Shown piece by piece: positions 45,292-53,138 of a DNA stretch of 64,000 bases. The stretch spans positions 992,001 to 1,056,000 of the forward strand of contig JACKLI010000001.1 in the NCBI GenBank assembly GCA_024235995.1. The letters run 5' to 3'. Source of the stretch: Burkholderiaceae bacterium (GTDB taxonomy: Bacteria > Pseudomonadota > Gammaproteobacteria > Burkholderiales > Burkholderiaceae_C). The notes below the pieces were generated by a model. The model searched no databases and was not told the DNA's origin. It saw nothing but the letters and a program-made list of their open reading frames with translations. Each line of letters opens with the position of its first letter. Position 1 is the stretch's first letter. The position numbers were made by a program, and so were the translations under genes.

Positions 45292-46764
45292 TCAATCCAA
45301 TTGACGCACCAGCGCGATGGCCTCGTCCACGCGCTCGACGGCGTGGATCGTGAGGCCCTCCAGCGCGCGGTCGGCCTTGCGCGGCGCATTGGCCTTGGGC
45401 ACCACCGCCACCGAAAAGCCCAGCTTGGCCGCCTCGCGCAGCCGCTCCTGCCCGCGCGGCGCGGGCCGCACCTCGCCGGCCAGGCCCACCTCGCCAAACG
45501 CGATGAAACCCTTGGGCAGCGGCTTGGCGCGCAGGCTGCCGGTGATGGCCAGCAGCACCGCCAGGTCGGCGGCGGGCTCGCTGATGCGCACGCCACCCAC
45601 CGCGTTGACGAACACGTCCTGGTCGCCCGTGGCCACGCCGCCGTGGCGGTGCAGCACCGCCAGCAGCATGGCCAGGCGGTCGCGCTCCAGCCCCACCGAC
45701 AGGCGCCGCGGACTGACGCCGCCCGAGTCCACCAGCGCCTGGATTTCGACCAGCATCGGCCGCGTGCCCTCCAGCGTCACCAGCACGCAGCTGCCGGGCA
45801 CCGGCGTGGCGTGCTGGCTCAGGAAGATGGCGCTGGGGTTGCTCACGCCCTTGAGGCCCTGCTCGGTCATGGCGAACACGCCGATCTCGTTGACCGCGCC
45901 GAAGCGGTTCTTGATGGCGCGGATCAGGCGAAAGCTGCTGTGCGTGTCGCCCTCGAAGTACAGCACTGTGTCCACCATGTGCTCCAGCACGCGCGGGCCG
46001 GCCAGCTGGCCGTCCTTGGTCACGTGGCCCACCAGCACGATGGTGCAGCCGCTGGCCTTGGCCCAGCGCGTCAGGTGCGCGGCGCACTCGCGCACCTGCG
46101 CCACGCTGCCGGGCGCGCTGGTGAGCTGGTCGCTGTAGACGGTCTGGATCGAGTCGATGACGGCCACGGCGGGCTGCTGCGCGCCCAGCGTGGCCAGGAT
46201 TTTTTCAAGCTGGATCTCGGCCAGCACCGCCACCTGCGAGCCCGTGATGCCCAAGCGCCGCGCCCGCAGCGCCACCTGCGCGCCCGATTCTTCTCCTGTC
46301 ACGTACAAGGTGCCCCCACGCTCCCCCGCTGCGCGAGGTGCGCTGCCCCCCGAGGGGGCGTTCGCGCCTTCGGGCGGCCGTGCGGCGCTCAGCGCTGGCA
46401 TGCCGGAGCGCTGCAGCGCATCCAGCGCTTGCAGCAGCAGTGTGGACTTGCCGATGCCCGGGTCGCCGCCGATCAGCACCACGCCGCCCTCGACGATGCC
46501 GCCGCCCAGCACGCGGTCCAGCTCGGCCTGGCCGGTGGGCGTGCGCGCCACGTCCACCGCCTCGATGGCCGCCAGCGGCTGCACGGCGGCGCTGGGCGCC
46601 AGGGCGCTGAAGGCGCCGCCCAGGCGGTTCTTGCCGGCGGCCGGCGCCTCGGCCACGCTCTCCACCAGCGCGTTCCAGGCACCGCAGCTGGGGCACTTGC
46701 CCAGCCAGCGCGCGCTGCTGGCGCCGCATTCGTTGCAGGTGTAGACGGTCTTGGGTTGGGCCAT
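45292..46764 (-). CDS. radA: DNA repair protein RadA with a repeat-derived insert
   Basis: 490 residues (usual 450-460). Zinc finger CNECGASSARWLGKCPSCGAW (residues 10-30, given here in parts CNECG and CPSCG), RecA-like core with Walker A GGDPGIGKSTLL (99-110), the RadA motif KNRFGAVNEIGVF, and a Lon-like C-terminal domain. Residues about 124-150 between the Walker A helix and LYVTGEES come from a family B repeat; homologues go directly from the helix to this strand. Processes recombination intermediates. ATG 46764, head-to-head with murI. Confidence 0.95.
   Translation of the reverse strand: MAQPKTVYTCNECGASSARWLGKCPSCGAWNALVESVAEAPAAGKNRLGGAFSALAPSAAVQPLAAIEAVDVARTPTGQAELDRVLGGGIVEGGVVLIGGDPGIGKSTLLLQALDALQRSGMPALSAARPPEGANAPSGGSAPRAAGERGGTLYVTGEESGAQVALRARRLGITGSQVAVLAEIQLEKILATLGAQQPAVAVIDSIQTVYSDQLTSAPGSVAQVRECAAHLTRWAKASGCTIVLVGHVTKDGQLAGPRVLEHMVDTVLYFEGDTHSSFRLIRAIKNRFGAVNEIGVFAMTEQGLKGVSNPSAIFLSQHATPVPGSCVLVTLEGTRPMLVEIQALVDSGGVSPRRLSVGLERDRLAMLLAVLHRHGGVATGDQDVFVNAVGGVRISEPAADLAVLLAITGSLRAKPLPKGFIAFGEVGLAGEVRPAPRGQERLREAAKLGFSVAVVPKANAPRKADRALEGLTIHAVERVDEAIALVRQLD
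46311..46380 (-). repeat. Family B repeat inside radA
   Basis: Same sequence type as 48816: GGCCGCCCGAAGGCGCGAAC, then GCCCCCTCGGGGGGC and GGGGGAGCGTGGGGGC on the coding strand. It translates as RPPEGANAPSGGSAPRAAGE within RadA, near-identical to the inserts in the nitronate monooxygenase. Confidence 0.8.
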
Positions 46765-46804
46765 GGGCGTGCATGGTAGCGAGGCAGGCGGACAATGCCC
46801 GGTT

Positions 46805-47671
46805 GTGCAGTCCGTGAACGTGTCTTCTTCCCGCGCCCCCATCGGCGTGTTCGACAGCGGCGTTGGCGGCCTGAGCGTGCTGCGCGCGCTGCAGGCCGAG
46901 TTGCCGCACGAGCGCTTCGTCTACCTGGCCGACACCGGCCACGCGCCCTATGGCGAGCGCGGCGATGCCTTCGTGGCCGGGCGCGCGCTGGCCATCGCCG
47001 GCTGGCTGCGCGCCCGGCACGGCATCAAGGCGCTGGTGGTGGCCTGCAACACCGCCACGGCGGCGGCCATCGCCCGGCTGCGCCAGCAGCACCCGGGCCT
47101 GATCGTGGTGGGGGTGGAGCCGGCGCTCAAGCCCGCCGTGGCGGTCACGCGCACCGGGCGCATCGGCGTCTTCGCCACGCGCGGCACGCTGGCCAGCGGC
47201 AAGTTCGCGCGGCTGCTGCAGTCGCTGCAGGGGCAGGCGGACTTTGCGCTGCAGCCCTGCGACGGCCTGGCCGATGCCATCGAGCGCGCCGCCGCCGAGC
47301 CTGCGTCGGGTGGCGTGTGGACTATCAAAATGAAAGCATTGTGCGCAAGATACATCGGGGCTACGGGCCCATTTGGCGCTCAAGGCGGCCAGATCGACAC
47401 GCTGGTGCTGGGCTGCACCCACTACGTCTTTGCGCAAGACGTGCTGCGCAATCTGGTGGGCCCTGGCGTGCAGTTGGTGGAAACCGGCGCGCCCGTGGCG
47501 CGCCACACCCGCCGCCTGCTGCAGCGCGCCGATGGCCTGGCGCCGGGCGGCGGCGCCAGCGCGTTGCAGCTGTTCAGCACCGGCGACTCGCAGGCCCTGC
47601 AGGCCGCGGCAGCGCGCTGGCTGCACGCCCCGGCGGGGCCGGCCCAGGCGATCGAGGTGCCGATGGCGTAG
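46805..47671 (+). CDS. murI: Glutamate racemase with a repeat-derived insert
   Basis: 288 residues; makes D-glutamate for peptidoglycan. Both catalytic cysteines are present: VVACNTATAAA and LVLGCTHYVF; GVFDSGVGGLSVLRAL is the N-terminal signature. Residues about 176-194 (TIKMKALCARYIGATGPFGA) correspond to a family A repeat in the DNA, lying just before the strand carrying the second Cys and absent from the family pattern. Start uncertain: GTG 46805 taken, GTG 46814 or ATG 46763 possible. Divergent from radA. Confidence 0.92.
   Translation: MQSVNVSSSRAPIGVFDSGVGGLSVLRALQAELPHERFVYLADTGHAPYGERGDAFVAGRALAIAGWLRARHGIKALVVACNTATAAAIARLRQQHPGLIVVGVEPALKPAVAVTRTGRIGVFATRGTLASGKFARLLQSLQGQADFALQPCDGLADAIERAAAEPASGGVWTIKMKALCARYIGATGPFGAQGGQIDTLVLGCTHYVFAQDVLRNLVGPGVQLVETGAPVARHTRRLLQRADGLAPGGGASALQLFSTGDSQALQAAAARWLHAPAGPAQAIEVPMA
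47331..47385 (+). repeat. Family A repeat inside murI
   Basis: ACTATCAAAATGAAAGCATT, then GTGCGCAAGATACATCGGGG and CTACGGGCCCATTTGGC. Fits the family A layout (CTATCAAA...GCGC..GAT...GGCTA..GCCCATTTGGC) and explains the extra segment in glutamate racemase. Confidence 0.6.
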
Positions 47672-47682
47672 CCAGCGCGGCT

Positions 47683-48255
47683 TCAGGCCTCGAAGCGCAC
47701 GTCTTCGTACAGGCTGGCCATGGGCAGGCGCAGGCCCACGCTGGCGCAGTGCAGTTCGTCGCCGGCCTCGAAGGGGTACAGCACCCAGTGGCCGGACTCG
47801 CTGTCGCGGCGAAACAGATCCACGCCTTGCCGCTCGCTGTCGATGACGGCGTATTCGCGCAGGCTGGCCAGCTTGCGGTAGGCGGCAAACTTGGCGCCGC
47901 GGTCGAACGCGCTGGTGCTGGGCGAGAGCACCTCGATGACCAGCGTCGGCGCGCTCTTGCAATGGCTCTGCGCGCGGTCGGCCGGGGCGCAGGTGACGAA
48001 CACGTCGGGGTAGAAGAAGGCGTTGTCCTCGGCCACCTGCAGCTTCATGTCGGCAATGAACACGCTGCAGGGGCCGCCGCGCAGATGGTTGCGCAGGGCC
48101 ATGTAGAGATTGCCGGCAATGGTGACGTGCGCCTCGGAGGCGCCGGCCATGGCAAAGACCTCGCCGTCGATGTACTCGTGCTTGTCCGCCTGGCCTTCTT
48201 CCCAGGCCAGATACTGCGATGCGTCAAAGCGGGGTTGGGACAGGGGCAGCGACAT
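47683..48255 (-). CDS. Uma2-family putative endonuclease (DUF820)
   Basis: 190 residues with the PD-(D/E)xK-like Uma2 fold: YLAWEEGQADKHEYIDGEVF, FFYPDVFVTC (Asp), TLVIEVLSPSTSAFDRGAKF (Glu then Lys) and YRKLASLREYAVID. These proteins are common accessory genes, often in multiple copies; biological role unclear. ATG 48255 preferred, 48273 possible. Converges on murI with 11 nt between stops. Confidence 0.88.
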   Translation of the reverse strand: MSLPLSQPRFDASQYLAWEEGQADKHEYIDGEVFAMAGASEAHVTIAGNLYMALRNHLRGGPCSVFIADMKLQVAEDNAFFYPDVFVTCAPADRAQSHCKSAPTLVIEVLSPSTSAFDRGAKFAAYRKLASLREYAVIDSERQGVDLFRRDSESGHWVLYPFEAGDELHCASVGLRLPMASLYEDVRFEA

Positions 48256-48319
48256 GGCGGTATCCAGGGGCAAAGCTTACACGGGATGCGCGTGCATGGC
48301 GAGCGCCGCAGGCCAAGGA

Positions 48320-49540
48320 TCAGCCGCTTTCAAAGCCCCGCGCCAGCTCCCGCGTGATGTCGGCCGCCGGCGCGCTCAGGCAGCCGCTGGCGTTCTGGCC
48401 GCTCCAGAAGTGGGTGAAGTCCAGGCGGCCCTGCTTTTCCGCCTGCGCGCGCAAATAGGCCATGGCGGCGGTGGCCAGCGGAAAGGCCGAGGGCGCGCGG
48501 CTCATCGGCCCCAGCTCGCGCATCACGCGGTTGACGATGCCGCGCGCCGGCCGGCCCGTGACCAGGTTGGTGATCACGGTGTGCCGCGCGGCTTCGCTCT
48601 GCAGCGCGGCGCGGTGCGCGGGCGTGGTCAGCGCCTCGTCGGCGCACAGGTAGGCGGTGCCCACCTGCACGCCCTGGGCGCCCAAGGCGCGCGCGGCGCG
48701 CACGCCGGCCGCGCTGGCGATGCCGCCAGCGGCGATGACGGGCACGCGAACGGCGGCGACCACTTGGGGCAGCAGCGCGAAGGTGCCCATCTGCTCGCTC
48801 AAGTCGTCGCTGAGGAAATGCCCCCCACGCTCCCCCGCTTCGCGTGGTGCGCTGCCCCCTGAGGGGGCCGTTTTTGCCTCGGGGCGGCCCGTCGGTAAAA
48901 AATGCCCCCCACGCTCCCCCGCTTCGCGTGGTGCGCTGCCCCCTGAGGGGGCTGTTTTTGCCTCGGGGCGGCCCGTCGGCAAAAAATGCCCACGATGCCC
49001 GCCGGCCTCCAGCCCCTGCGCGATGATGGCGTCCGCGCCATGCTCCTCAAGCCATAGCGCCTCGCGCACGGTGGTGGCCGACGACAGGACGAAAGCGCCC
49101 CAGGACTTGACGCGCGCCAGCAGCTCGGGCGCGGGCAGGCCGTAGTGAAAGCTGACCACCGGCGGCTTGCATTCGGCCATCAGCTCGGCGGCCTCGGCGC
49201 TGAAGGGCGCGCGGCCCGGGCCGGCTGGCACCGCGTCGATGTCCAGGCCGAGCTCGTCGTAGTAGGGCTTCAGTGCCGCGCGCCAGGTGGCCTCGCGCGC
49301 GGCGTCCGGCACCGGCGGCGTGTGGCAGAACCAGTTGACGTTGTAAGGCAGGCCGCTGGCGGCCATGACGGCCAGCTCGCGCCGCAGCGCGTCGGGCGCC
49401 AGCATGGCGCAGGGCAGGGCGCCCAAGGCGCCGGCGCCGCTGACGGCCAGCGCCATGGCACTGGCCTGTGCGCCGGCCATGGGCGCCTGCAGCAGGGGCC
49501 AGCGCAGGCCCAGGCGGTGTTGCAAAAGGGACGAACTCAT
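48320..49540 (-). CDS. Nitronate monooxygenase with a tandem repeat-derived insert
   Basis: 406-residue FMN TIM barrel (2-nitropropane dioxygenase family); relatives are about 330-350. PLLQAPMAGAQASAMALAVS start, FHYGLPAPELLARVKSWG, QGLEAGGHRGHFL and GIASAAGVRAARALGAQGVQ phosphate site are present. Residues about 188-243 are two exact 28-residue units (PTGRPEAKTAPSGGSAPREA...), inserted between GGHRGHFL and SDDL, which normally adjoin. The insert follows the His/Gly FMN loop, so activity should be tested. Divergent from hpaR. Confidence 0.92.
   Translation of the reverse strand: MSSSLLQHRLGLRWPLLQAPMAGAQASAMALAVSGAGALGALPCAMLAPDALRRELAVMAASGLPYNVNWFCHTPPVPDAAREATWRAALKPYYDELGLDIDAVPAGPGRAPFSAEAAELMAECKPPVVSFHYGLPAPELLARVKSWGAFVLSSATTVREALWLEEHGADAIIAQGLEAGGHRGHFLPTGRPEAKTAPSGGSAPREAGERGGHFLPTGRPEAKTAPSGGSAPREAGERGGHFLSDDLSEQMGTFALLPQVVAAVRVPVIAAGGIASAAGVRAARALGAQGVQVGTAYLCADEALTTPAHRAALQSEAARHTVITNLVTGRPARGIVNRVMRELGPMSRAPSAFPLATAAMAYLRAQAEKQGRLDFTHFWSGQNASGCLSAPAADITRELARGFESG
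48816..48983 (-). repeat. Tandem family B repeat (84-bp period, two copies) inside nitronate monooxygenase
   Basis: AAATGCCCCCCACGCTCCCC, then CGCTTCGCGTGGTGCGCTGC and CCCCTGAGGGGGC, GGGGCGGCCCGTCGG occurs twice with exactly 84-bp spacing (48816, 48900). A third AAATGCCC at 48984 closes the array, so the flanking AAATGCC is repeated at each junction, like a target duplication. Period is a multiple of three, so the frame is kept. Confidence 0.9.
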
Positions 49541-49575
49541 GGGGGCATTCTGACCCTCTTGCGTTGCCGGAATAA

Positions 49576-49591
49576 ATTTAATATATTAAAT
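49576..49591. promoter_or_regulatory. Perfect 16-bp palindrome touching the hpaR start (HpaR operator candidate)
   Basis: ATTTAATATATTAAAT is a perfect palindrome in an AT island, ending 2 nt before the hpaR ATG. MarR-family HpaR proteins repress their own gene and the hpa operon through AT-rich palindromes. Its position leaves no room for a Shine-Dalgarno, so hpaR may be translated from a very short leader. Confidence 0.65.
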
Positions 49592-49593
49592 AA

Positions 49594-50079
49594 ATGCCCC
49601 GCGCCGCACCGTTCGTCCACCGCAACCTGCCCCTGCTGCTGCTGCGCGCGCGCGAGGCGCTGATGCAGCACCGCCGGCCGGCCCTGCGCGCGCATGGGCT
49701 GTCGGACCAGCAGTGGCGCGTGCTGCGCGTGCTGCGCGAGCACGCCGAGGACGGGCTGGAGACGGGCCAGCTGGCCGAGCGCGCCTACATCCTGGGCCCC
49801 AGCCTGACGGGCATGCTGGCGCGCATGGAGCGTGACGGCCTGGTCACGCGCCAGCGCAGCGCCGAGGACGCGCGGCGCACCCTGGTCTGGGCGACGGACG
49901 AGGGGCTGGCGCTGGCCGACGGGCTGTCGGGCTCGATCGAGGCGCAGTACGAGGACCTGGCGGCGCACCTGGGCCAGTCGCGCCTGGTGCAGCTGTACGC
50001 GCTGCTGGACGAACTGATCGCGCTGCCGCCGCATGTGGCCGCCGAGGCTGCCGAGGAACAAGAGGAGAGCGTGCGATGA
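49594..50079 (+). CDS. hpaR: Homoprotocatechuate operon repressor HpaR (MarR family)
   Basis: 161-residue MarR-type winged helix: NLPLLLLRAREALMQHRRPA, LSDQQWRVLRVLREHAEDGL, LAERAYILGPSLTGMLARME, wing DGLVTRQRSAEDARRTLVW. The HpaR-type N-terminus and location at the head of the hpa operon identify it. Expected ligands are 4-hydroxyphenylacetate-type aromatics. ATG 49594 has no ribosome site and abuts a perfect palindrome. Its stop overlaps the next start by 4 nt. Confidence 0.93.
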   Translation: MPRAAPFVHRNLPLLLLRAREALMQHRRPALRAHGLSDQQWRVLRVLREHAEDGLETGQLAERAYILGPSLTGMLARMERDGLVTRQRSAEDARRTLVWATDEGLALADGLSGSIEAQYEDLAAHLGQSRLVQLYALLDELIALPPHVAAEAAEEQEESVR

Positions 50080-50864
50080 CGCTGGACATGCCGTGGCTGC
50101 CGCGCGGCACCGTGTACGGCCCGCTGCTGAACTTTCGGCGCGAATGGGCGCTGTGGGCGCCCAGGATGGCCGAGGCGCCCTACCAGGCCGCGCCGCAGGC
50201 GCCGGTGCTCTACGTCAAGACCGCCAACACCTTCGCGCCCGCGGGCGCGGCCGTGCCGGTGACGGGCGAGGTCGAGCTGGGCGCCACGCTGGGGCTGGTG
50301 ATCGGCGATTTTGAAACGAATGGGGGCGCAGCCGGCACCCATCAAGCGCAGGCAGCTATTAATATTGAAGTCGATGGCCTGTCCCGCGTGGCCGGTTGCG
50401 TGCTGCTGGACGACCTGAGCCTGCCGCACGCCAGCTACTACCGCCCGGCCATCCGTTACCGCAACCGCGATGGCTTCCTGGTCTGCGCCCCATCGGTCAC
50501 GCCGCTGCGCGAGGTGGCTGTGAAGGCGCTGAAGATCGAGGTGCGCGTCAATGGCGCGCGGGTGCAGACGGTGGACCTGTCCACCCTGGTGCGCGACGCC
50601 GCCACGCTGCTGGCCGACGTCGGCGCCTTCATGACCCTGCAGCCCGGCGACGTGCTGCTGCTCGGCACCGACTGCCTGCCGGACGGCACGCGCCCGCGCG
50701 CCAGGGCCGGCGACCGCATCGAGATGGCCGCGCCGGGCCTCGCGCCGCTGACGCACACGCTGGTGGAGGAGGTGAGCGCCGCCGGGCCGCCCCAAGGCGC
50801 GAAGGCCCCCTCGGGGGGCAGCGCAGACACGCCAGTGCGGAGCGTGGGGGCCTCGTCATCATGA
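50076..50864 (+). CDS. hpaG1: Homoprotocatechuate pathway isomerase/decarboxylase, N-terminal-type subunit (HpaG1)
   Basis: 262-residue FAH-family protein acting on 5-oxopent-3-ene-1,2,5-tricarboxylate (decarboxylation/isomerisation), equal to one half of HpcE. VYGPLLNFRREWALWAPRMA, YVKTANTFAPAGAAVPV, and the Glu-containing EVELGATLGLVIG are family-like; GDVLLLGT closes the barrel. Residues about 79-98 come from an inserted family A repeat and the last about 27 residues (GPPQGAKAPSGGSADTPVRS...) from a family B repeat. Overlaps hpaG2 by 4 nt. Confidence 0.9.
   Translation: MTLDMPWLPRGTVYGPLLNFRREWALWAPRMAEAPYQAAPQAPVLYVKTANTFAPAGAAVPVTGEVELGATLGLVIGDFETNGGAAGTHQAQAAINIEVDGLSRVAGCVLLDDLSLPHASYYRPAIRYRNRDGFLVCAPSVTPLREVAVKALKIEVRVNGARVQTVDLSTLVRDAATLLADVGAFMTLQPGDVLLLGTDCLPDGTRPRARAGDRIEMAAPGLAPLTHTLVEEVSAAGPPQGAKAPSGGSADTPVRSVGASSS
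50310..50368 (-). repeat. Family A repeat inside hpaG1
   Basis: On the minus strand AATATTAATAGCTGCCTGCG, then CTTGATGGGTGCCGGCTGCG and CCCATTCGTTTCAAAAT. It is read through in frame by hpaG1 and explains the non-homologous ETNGGAAGTHQAQAAINIEV segment. Confidence 0.65.
50779..50852 (+). repeat. Family B repeat at the hpaG1/hpaG2 junction
   Basis: GCCGGGCCGCCCCAAGGCGC, then GAAGGCCCCCTCGGGGGGCA and GTGCGGAGCGTGGGGGC. Its left end is the same as the family D linker start, which shows that B and D are one superfamily. It encodes the C-terminal tail of hpaG1 and places GGAG upstream of hpaG2. Confidence 0.75.
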
Positions 50865-51658
50865 AACACGCCCGCATCGCCTGGGCCGGCGCCGTGCACG
50901 ACGCGATCGAGCGCGACGGCCAGCTCGAACTGCTCACGCCCGCGTTCAGGGGCCGCCGGCTGTCGTTCGACGACGTGGTCTGGCTGCCGCCGCTGGCGCC
51001 CACGGCGCGCGCGCGCACCGTGCTGGCGCTGGGGCTGAACTATGCCGACCACGCGAAGGAGCTGGCCTTCAAGCCGCCCGAGGAGCCGCTGGCCTTCGCC
51101 AAGGGCGCGGCCTCGCTGATCGGCCATCGCGCCTGCACCGTGCGCCCCGACGGCGTGCGCAACATGCACTACGAATGCGAGCTGGCGGTGGTCATCGGCC
51201 GCGAGGCCCGGCGCGTGAAGAAGGCCGACGCCTACGACTTCATCCGCGGCTATACCGTGGCCAACGACTACGCCATCCGCGACTACCTGGAAAACTGGTA
51301 CCGCCCCAACCTGCGCGTGAAGAACCGCGACACCTGCACCCCCATCGGCCCCTGGCTGGTCGATGCCCGGGACGTGCCCGACCCGATGGCCTTGAAGCTG
51401 CAGACCACCGTCAACGGCGAGATCACCCAGCGGGGCAGCACCGCCGACATGGTGTTCGACGTGCCCACGCTGATCGAGTACTTCACCAGCTTCATGACGC
51501 TGTACCCCGGCGACGTGATCCTGACCGGCACGCCCGACGGCGTGGTGGACTGCCCGGTGGGCTCGGTCGTGGTGTGCGAGATCGAGGGCATCGGCGCCTT
51601 GCAGAGCACCATCGTTTCTGAATCGAATCGGGTTGCAGCCCGCACCAATAAAGCTTGA
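50861..51658 (+). CDS. hpaG2: Homoprotocatechuate pathway isomerase/decarboxylase, C-terminal-type subunit (HpaG2)
   Basis: 265-residue FAH-family enzyme: VLALGLNYADHAKELAFKPP, metal-binding Glu in MHYECELAVVIGREARR, GYTVANDYAIRDYLENWYRP, KNRDTCTPIGPW, VPTLIEYFTSFMTLYPGDVI and LTGTPDGVVDCPVG. Isomerises the 2-hydroxy-hepta-2,4-diene-1,7-dioate stage. The last about 12 residues (ESNRVAARTNKA) and stop come from a family A repeat. In E. coli the two halves are one HpcE chain; here they are separate genes. Confidence 0.95.
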   Translation: MKHARIAWAGAVHDAIERDGQLELLTPAFRGRRLSFDDVVWLPPLAPTARARTVLALGLNYADHAKELAFKPPEEPLAFAKGAASLIGHRACTVRPDGVRNMHYECELAVVIGREARRVKKADAYDFIRGYTVANDYAIRDYLENWYRPNLRVKNRDTCTPIGPWLVDARDVPDPMALKLQTTVNGEITQRGSTADMVFDVPTLIEYFTSFMTLYPGDVILTGTPDGVVDCPVGSVVVCEIEGIGALQSTIVSESNRVAARTNKA

Positions 51659-51671
51659 ACAGCTATGAAAA
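51614..51671 (-). repeat. Family A repeat spanning the hpaG2 stop and hpaE start
   Basis: Minus strand: ATTTTCATAGCTGTTCAAGC, then TTTATTGGTGCGGGCTGCAA and CCCGATTCGATTCAG. The repeat provides the last codons and TGA of hpaG2 and, at its other end, the ATG of hpaE (51665), so both gene ends have been rewritten by the element. Confidence 0.65.
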
Positions 51672-53134
51672 TCGATCATCTCATCGACGGCAAGGCGGTC
51701 GCCGGCCGTGACCGTTTCGAGACCGTCAACCCCGCCACGCAAGAGGTGCTGGCCGAGGTCGCCAGCGGTGGCGAGGCCGAGGTGCACGCGGCGGTGGCCG
51801 CGGCCAAGGCGGCCTTTCCCAAGTGGGCCGGCCTGCCCGCCACCGAGCGCGCGAAGAAGCTGCGCGCGCTGGGCGATCTGATCACCCGGCACGTGCCCGA
51901 GATCGCCCGCACCGAGACCGACGACACCGGCCAGGTGATCGCCCAGACCGGCAAGGGCCTGGTGCCGCGCGCGGCCGACAACTTTCATTACTTCGCCGAG
52001 ATGTGCGTGCGCGTCGACGGCCACACCTACCCCACGCCCACGCACCTGAACTACACGCTGTTCCACCCGGTGGGTGTGTGCGCGCTCGTCAGCCCGTGGA
52101 ACGTGCCCTTCATGACGGCGACGTGGAAGGTGGCGCCGTGCCTGGCCTTCGGCAACACCGCGGTGCTCAAGATGAGCGAGCTCTCGCCCCTGACCGCCGC
52201 GCGCCTGGGCGAGCTGGCGCTGGAGGCGGGCATTCCGGCCGGCGTGCTGAACGTGGTGCACGGCTTCGGCAAGGAGGCGGGCGAGCCGCTCGTGGCCCAC
52301 CCCGACGTGCGCGCGATCAGCTTCACCGGCTCCACGGCCACCGGCAACCGCATCGTCAAGACCGCGGGCCTGAAGAAGTTCAGCATGGAGCTGGGTGGCA
52401 AGAGCCCGTTCGTGATTTTTGACGACGCCGATCTGGACCGGGCGCTCGACGCCGCGGTGTTCATGATCTTCTCCAACAACGGCGAGCGCTGCACCGCCGG
52501 CAGCCGCATCCTGGTGCAGCAGGGTATCTACGCCGACTTCGTGCAGCGCTTTGTCGAGCGCGCCAAGAAAATCACCGTGGGCGACCCGCAGGACGAGCAG
52601 ACCATCGTCGGCCCGATGATCAGCCCGAACCACCTGGCCAAGGTGCGCCACTACATCGAGCTGGGCCCGAAGGAGGGCGCCACCCTGCTGTGCGGCGGCA
52701 TCGACCGCCCGTCCTACGCCGCCGAGCTGCCCGCGCGCGTGAGGGGCGGCAACTACGTCTGGCCCACGGTGTTCGCCGACGTCGACAACCGCATGCAGAT
52801 CGCGCAGGACGAAATCTTCGGCCCCGTGGCCTGCCTGATCCCGTTCAAGGACGAGGCGCACGCGATCGAGCTGGCCAACGACATCCAGTACGGCCTGTCC
52901 AGCTACGTCTGGAGCGAGAACATCGGCCGTGCGCACCGCGTGGCTGCCGCCATCGAGGCCGGCATGTGCTTCGTCAACAGCCAGAACGTGCGCGATCTGC
53001 GCCAGCCCTTCGGCGGCACCAAGGCCAGCGGCACCGGGCGCGAGGGCGGCACCTGGAGCTACGAGGTTTTTCTGGAGCCCAAGAACATCGCGGTGTCCAT
53101 GGGCGCGCACCACATTCCGCATTGGGGAGCTTGA
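51665..53134 (+). CDS. hpaE: 5-carboxymethyl-2-hydroxymuconate semialdehyde dehydrogenase
   Basis: 489-residue NAD-dependent aldehyde dehydrogenase oxidising the ring-cleavage semialdehyde. Glu in MELGGKSPFVIF, catalytic Cys in NNGERCTAGSRI, and SPWNVPFMTATWKVAPCLAF, GFGKEAGEPL typical of HpaE. Start MKIDHLIDGKAVAGRDRF at 51665. Second enzyme of the meta-cleavage path; sits between hpaG2 and a TctC gene. Confidence 0.96.
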   Translation: MKIDHLIDGKAVAGRDRFETVNPATQEVLAEVASGGEAEVHAAVAAAKAAFPKWAGLPATERAKKLRALGDLITRHVPEIARTETDDTGQVIAQTGKGLVPRAADNFHYFAEMCVRVDGHTYPTPTHLNYTLFHPVGVCALVSPWNVPFMTATWKVAPCLAFGNTAVLKMSELSPLTAARLGELALEAGIPAGVLNVVHGFGKEAGEPLVAHPDVRAISFTGSTATGNRIVKTAGLKKFSMELGGKSPFVIFDDADLDRALDAAVFMIFSNNGERCTAGSRILVQQGIYADFVQRFVERAKKITVGDPQDEQTIVGPMISPNHLAKVRHYIELGPKEGATLLCGGIDRPSYAAELPARVRGGNYVWPTVFADVDNRMQIAQDEIFGPVACLIPFKDEAHAIELANDIQYGLSSYVWSENIGRAHRVAAAIEAGMCFVNSQNVRDLRQPFGGTKASGTGREGGTWSYEVFLEPKNIAVSMGAHHIPHWGA

Positions 53135-53138
53135 AACC

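Noticed and set aside
48816..48990. Tandem repeats considered as a CRISPR array
   Set aside because: Only two units of 84 bp with no unique spacers, inside a coding frame; it is a duplicated interspersed repeat.
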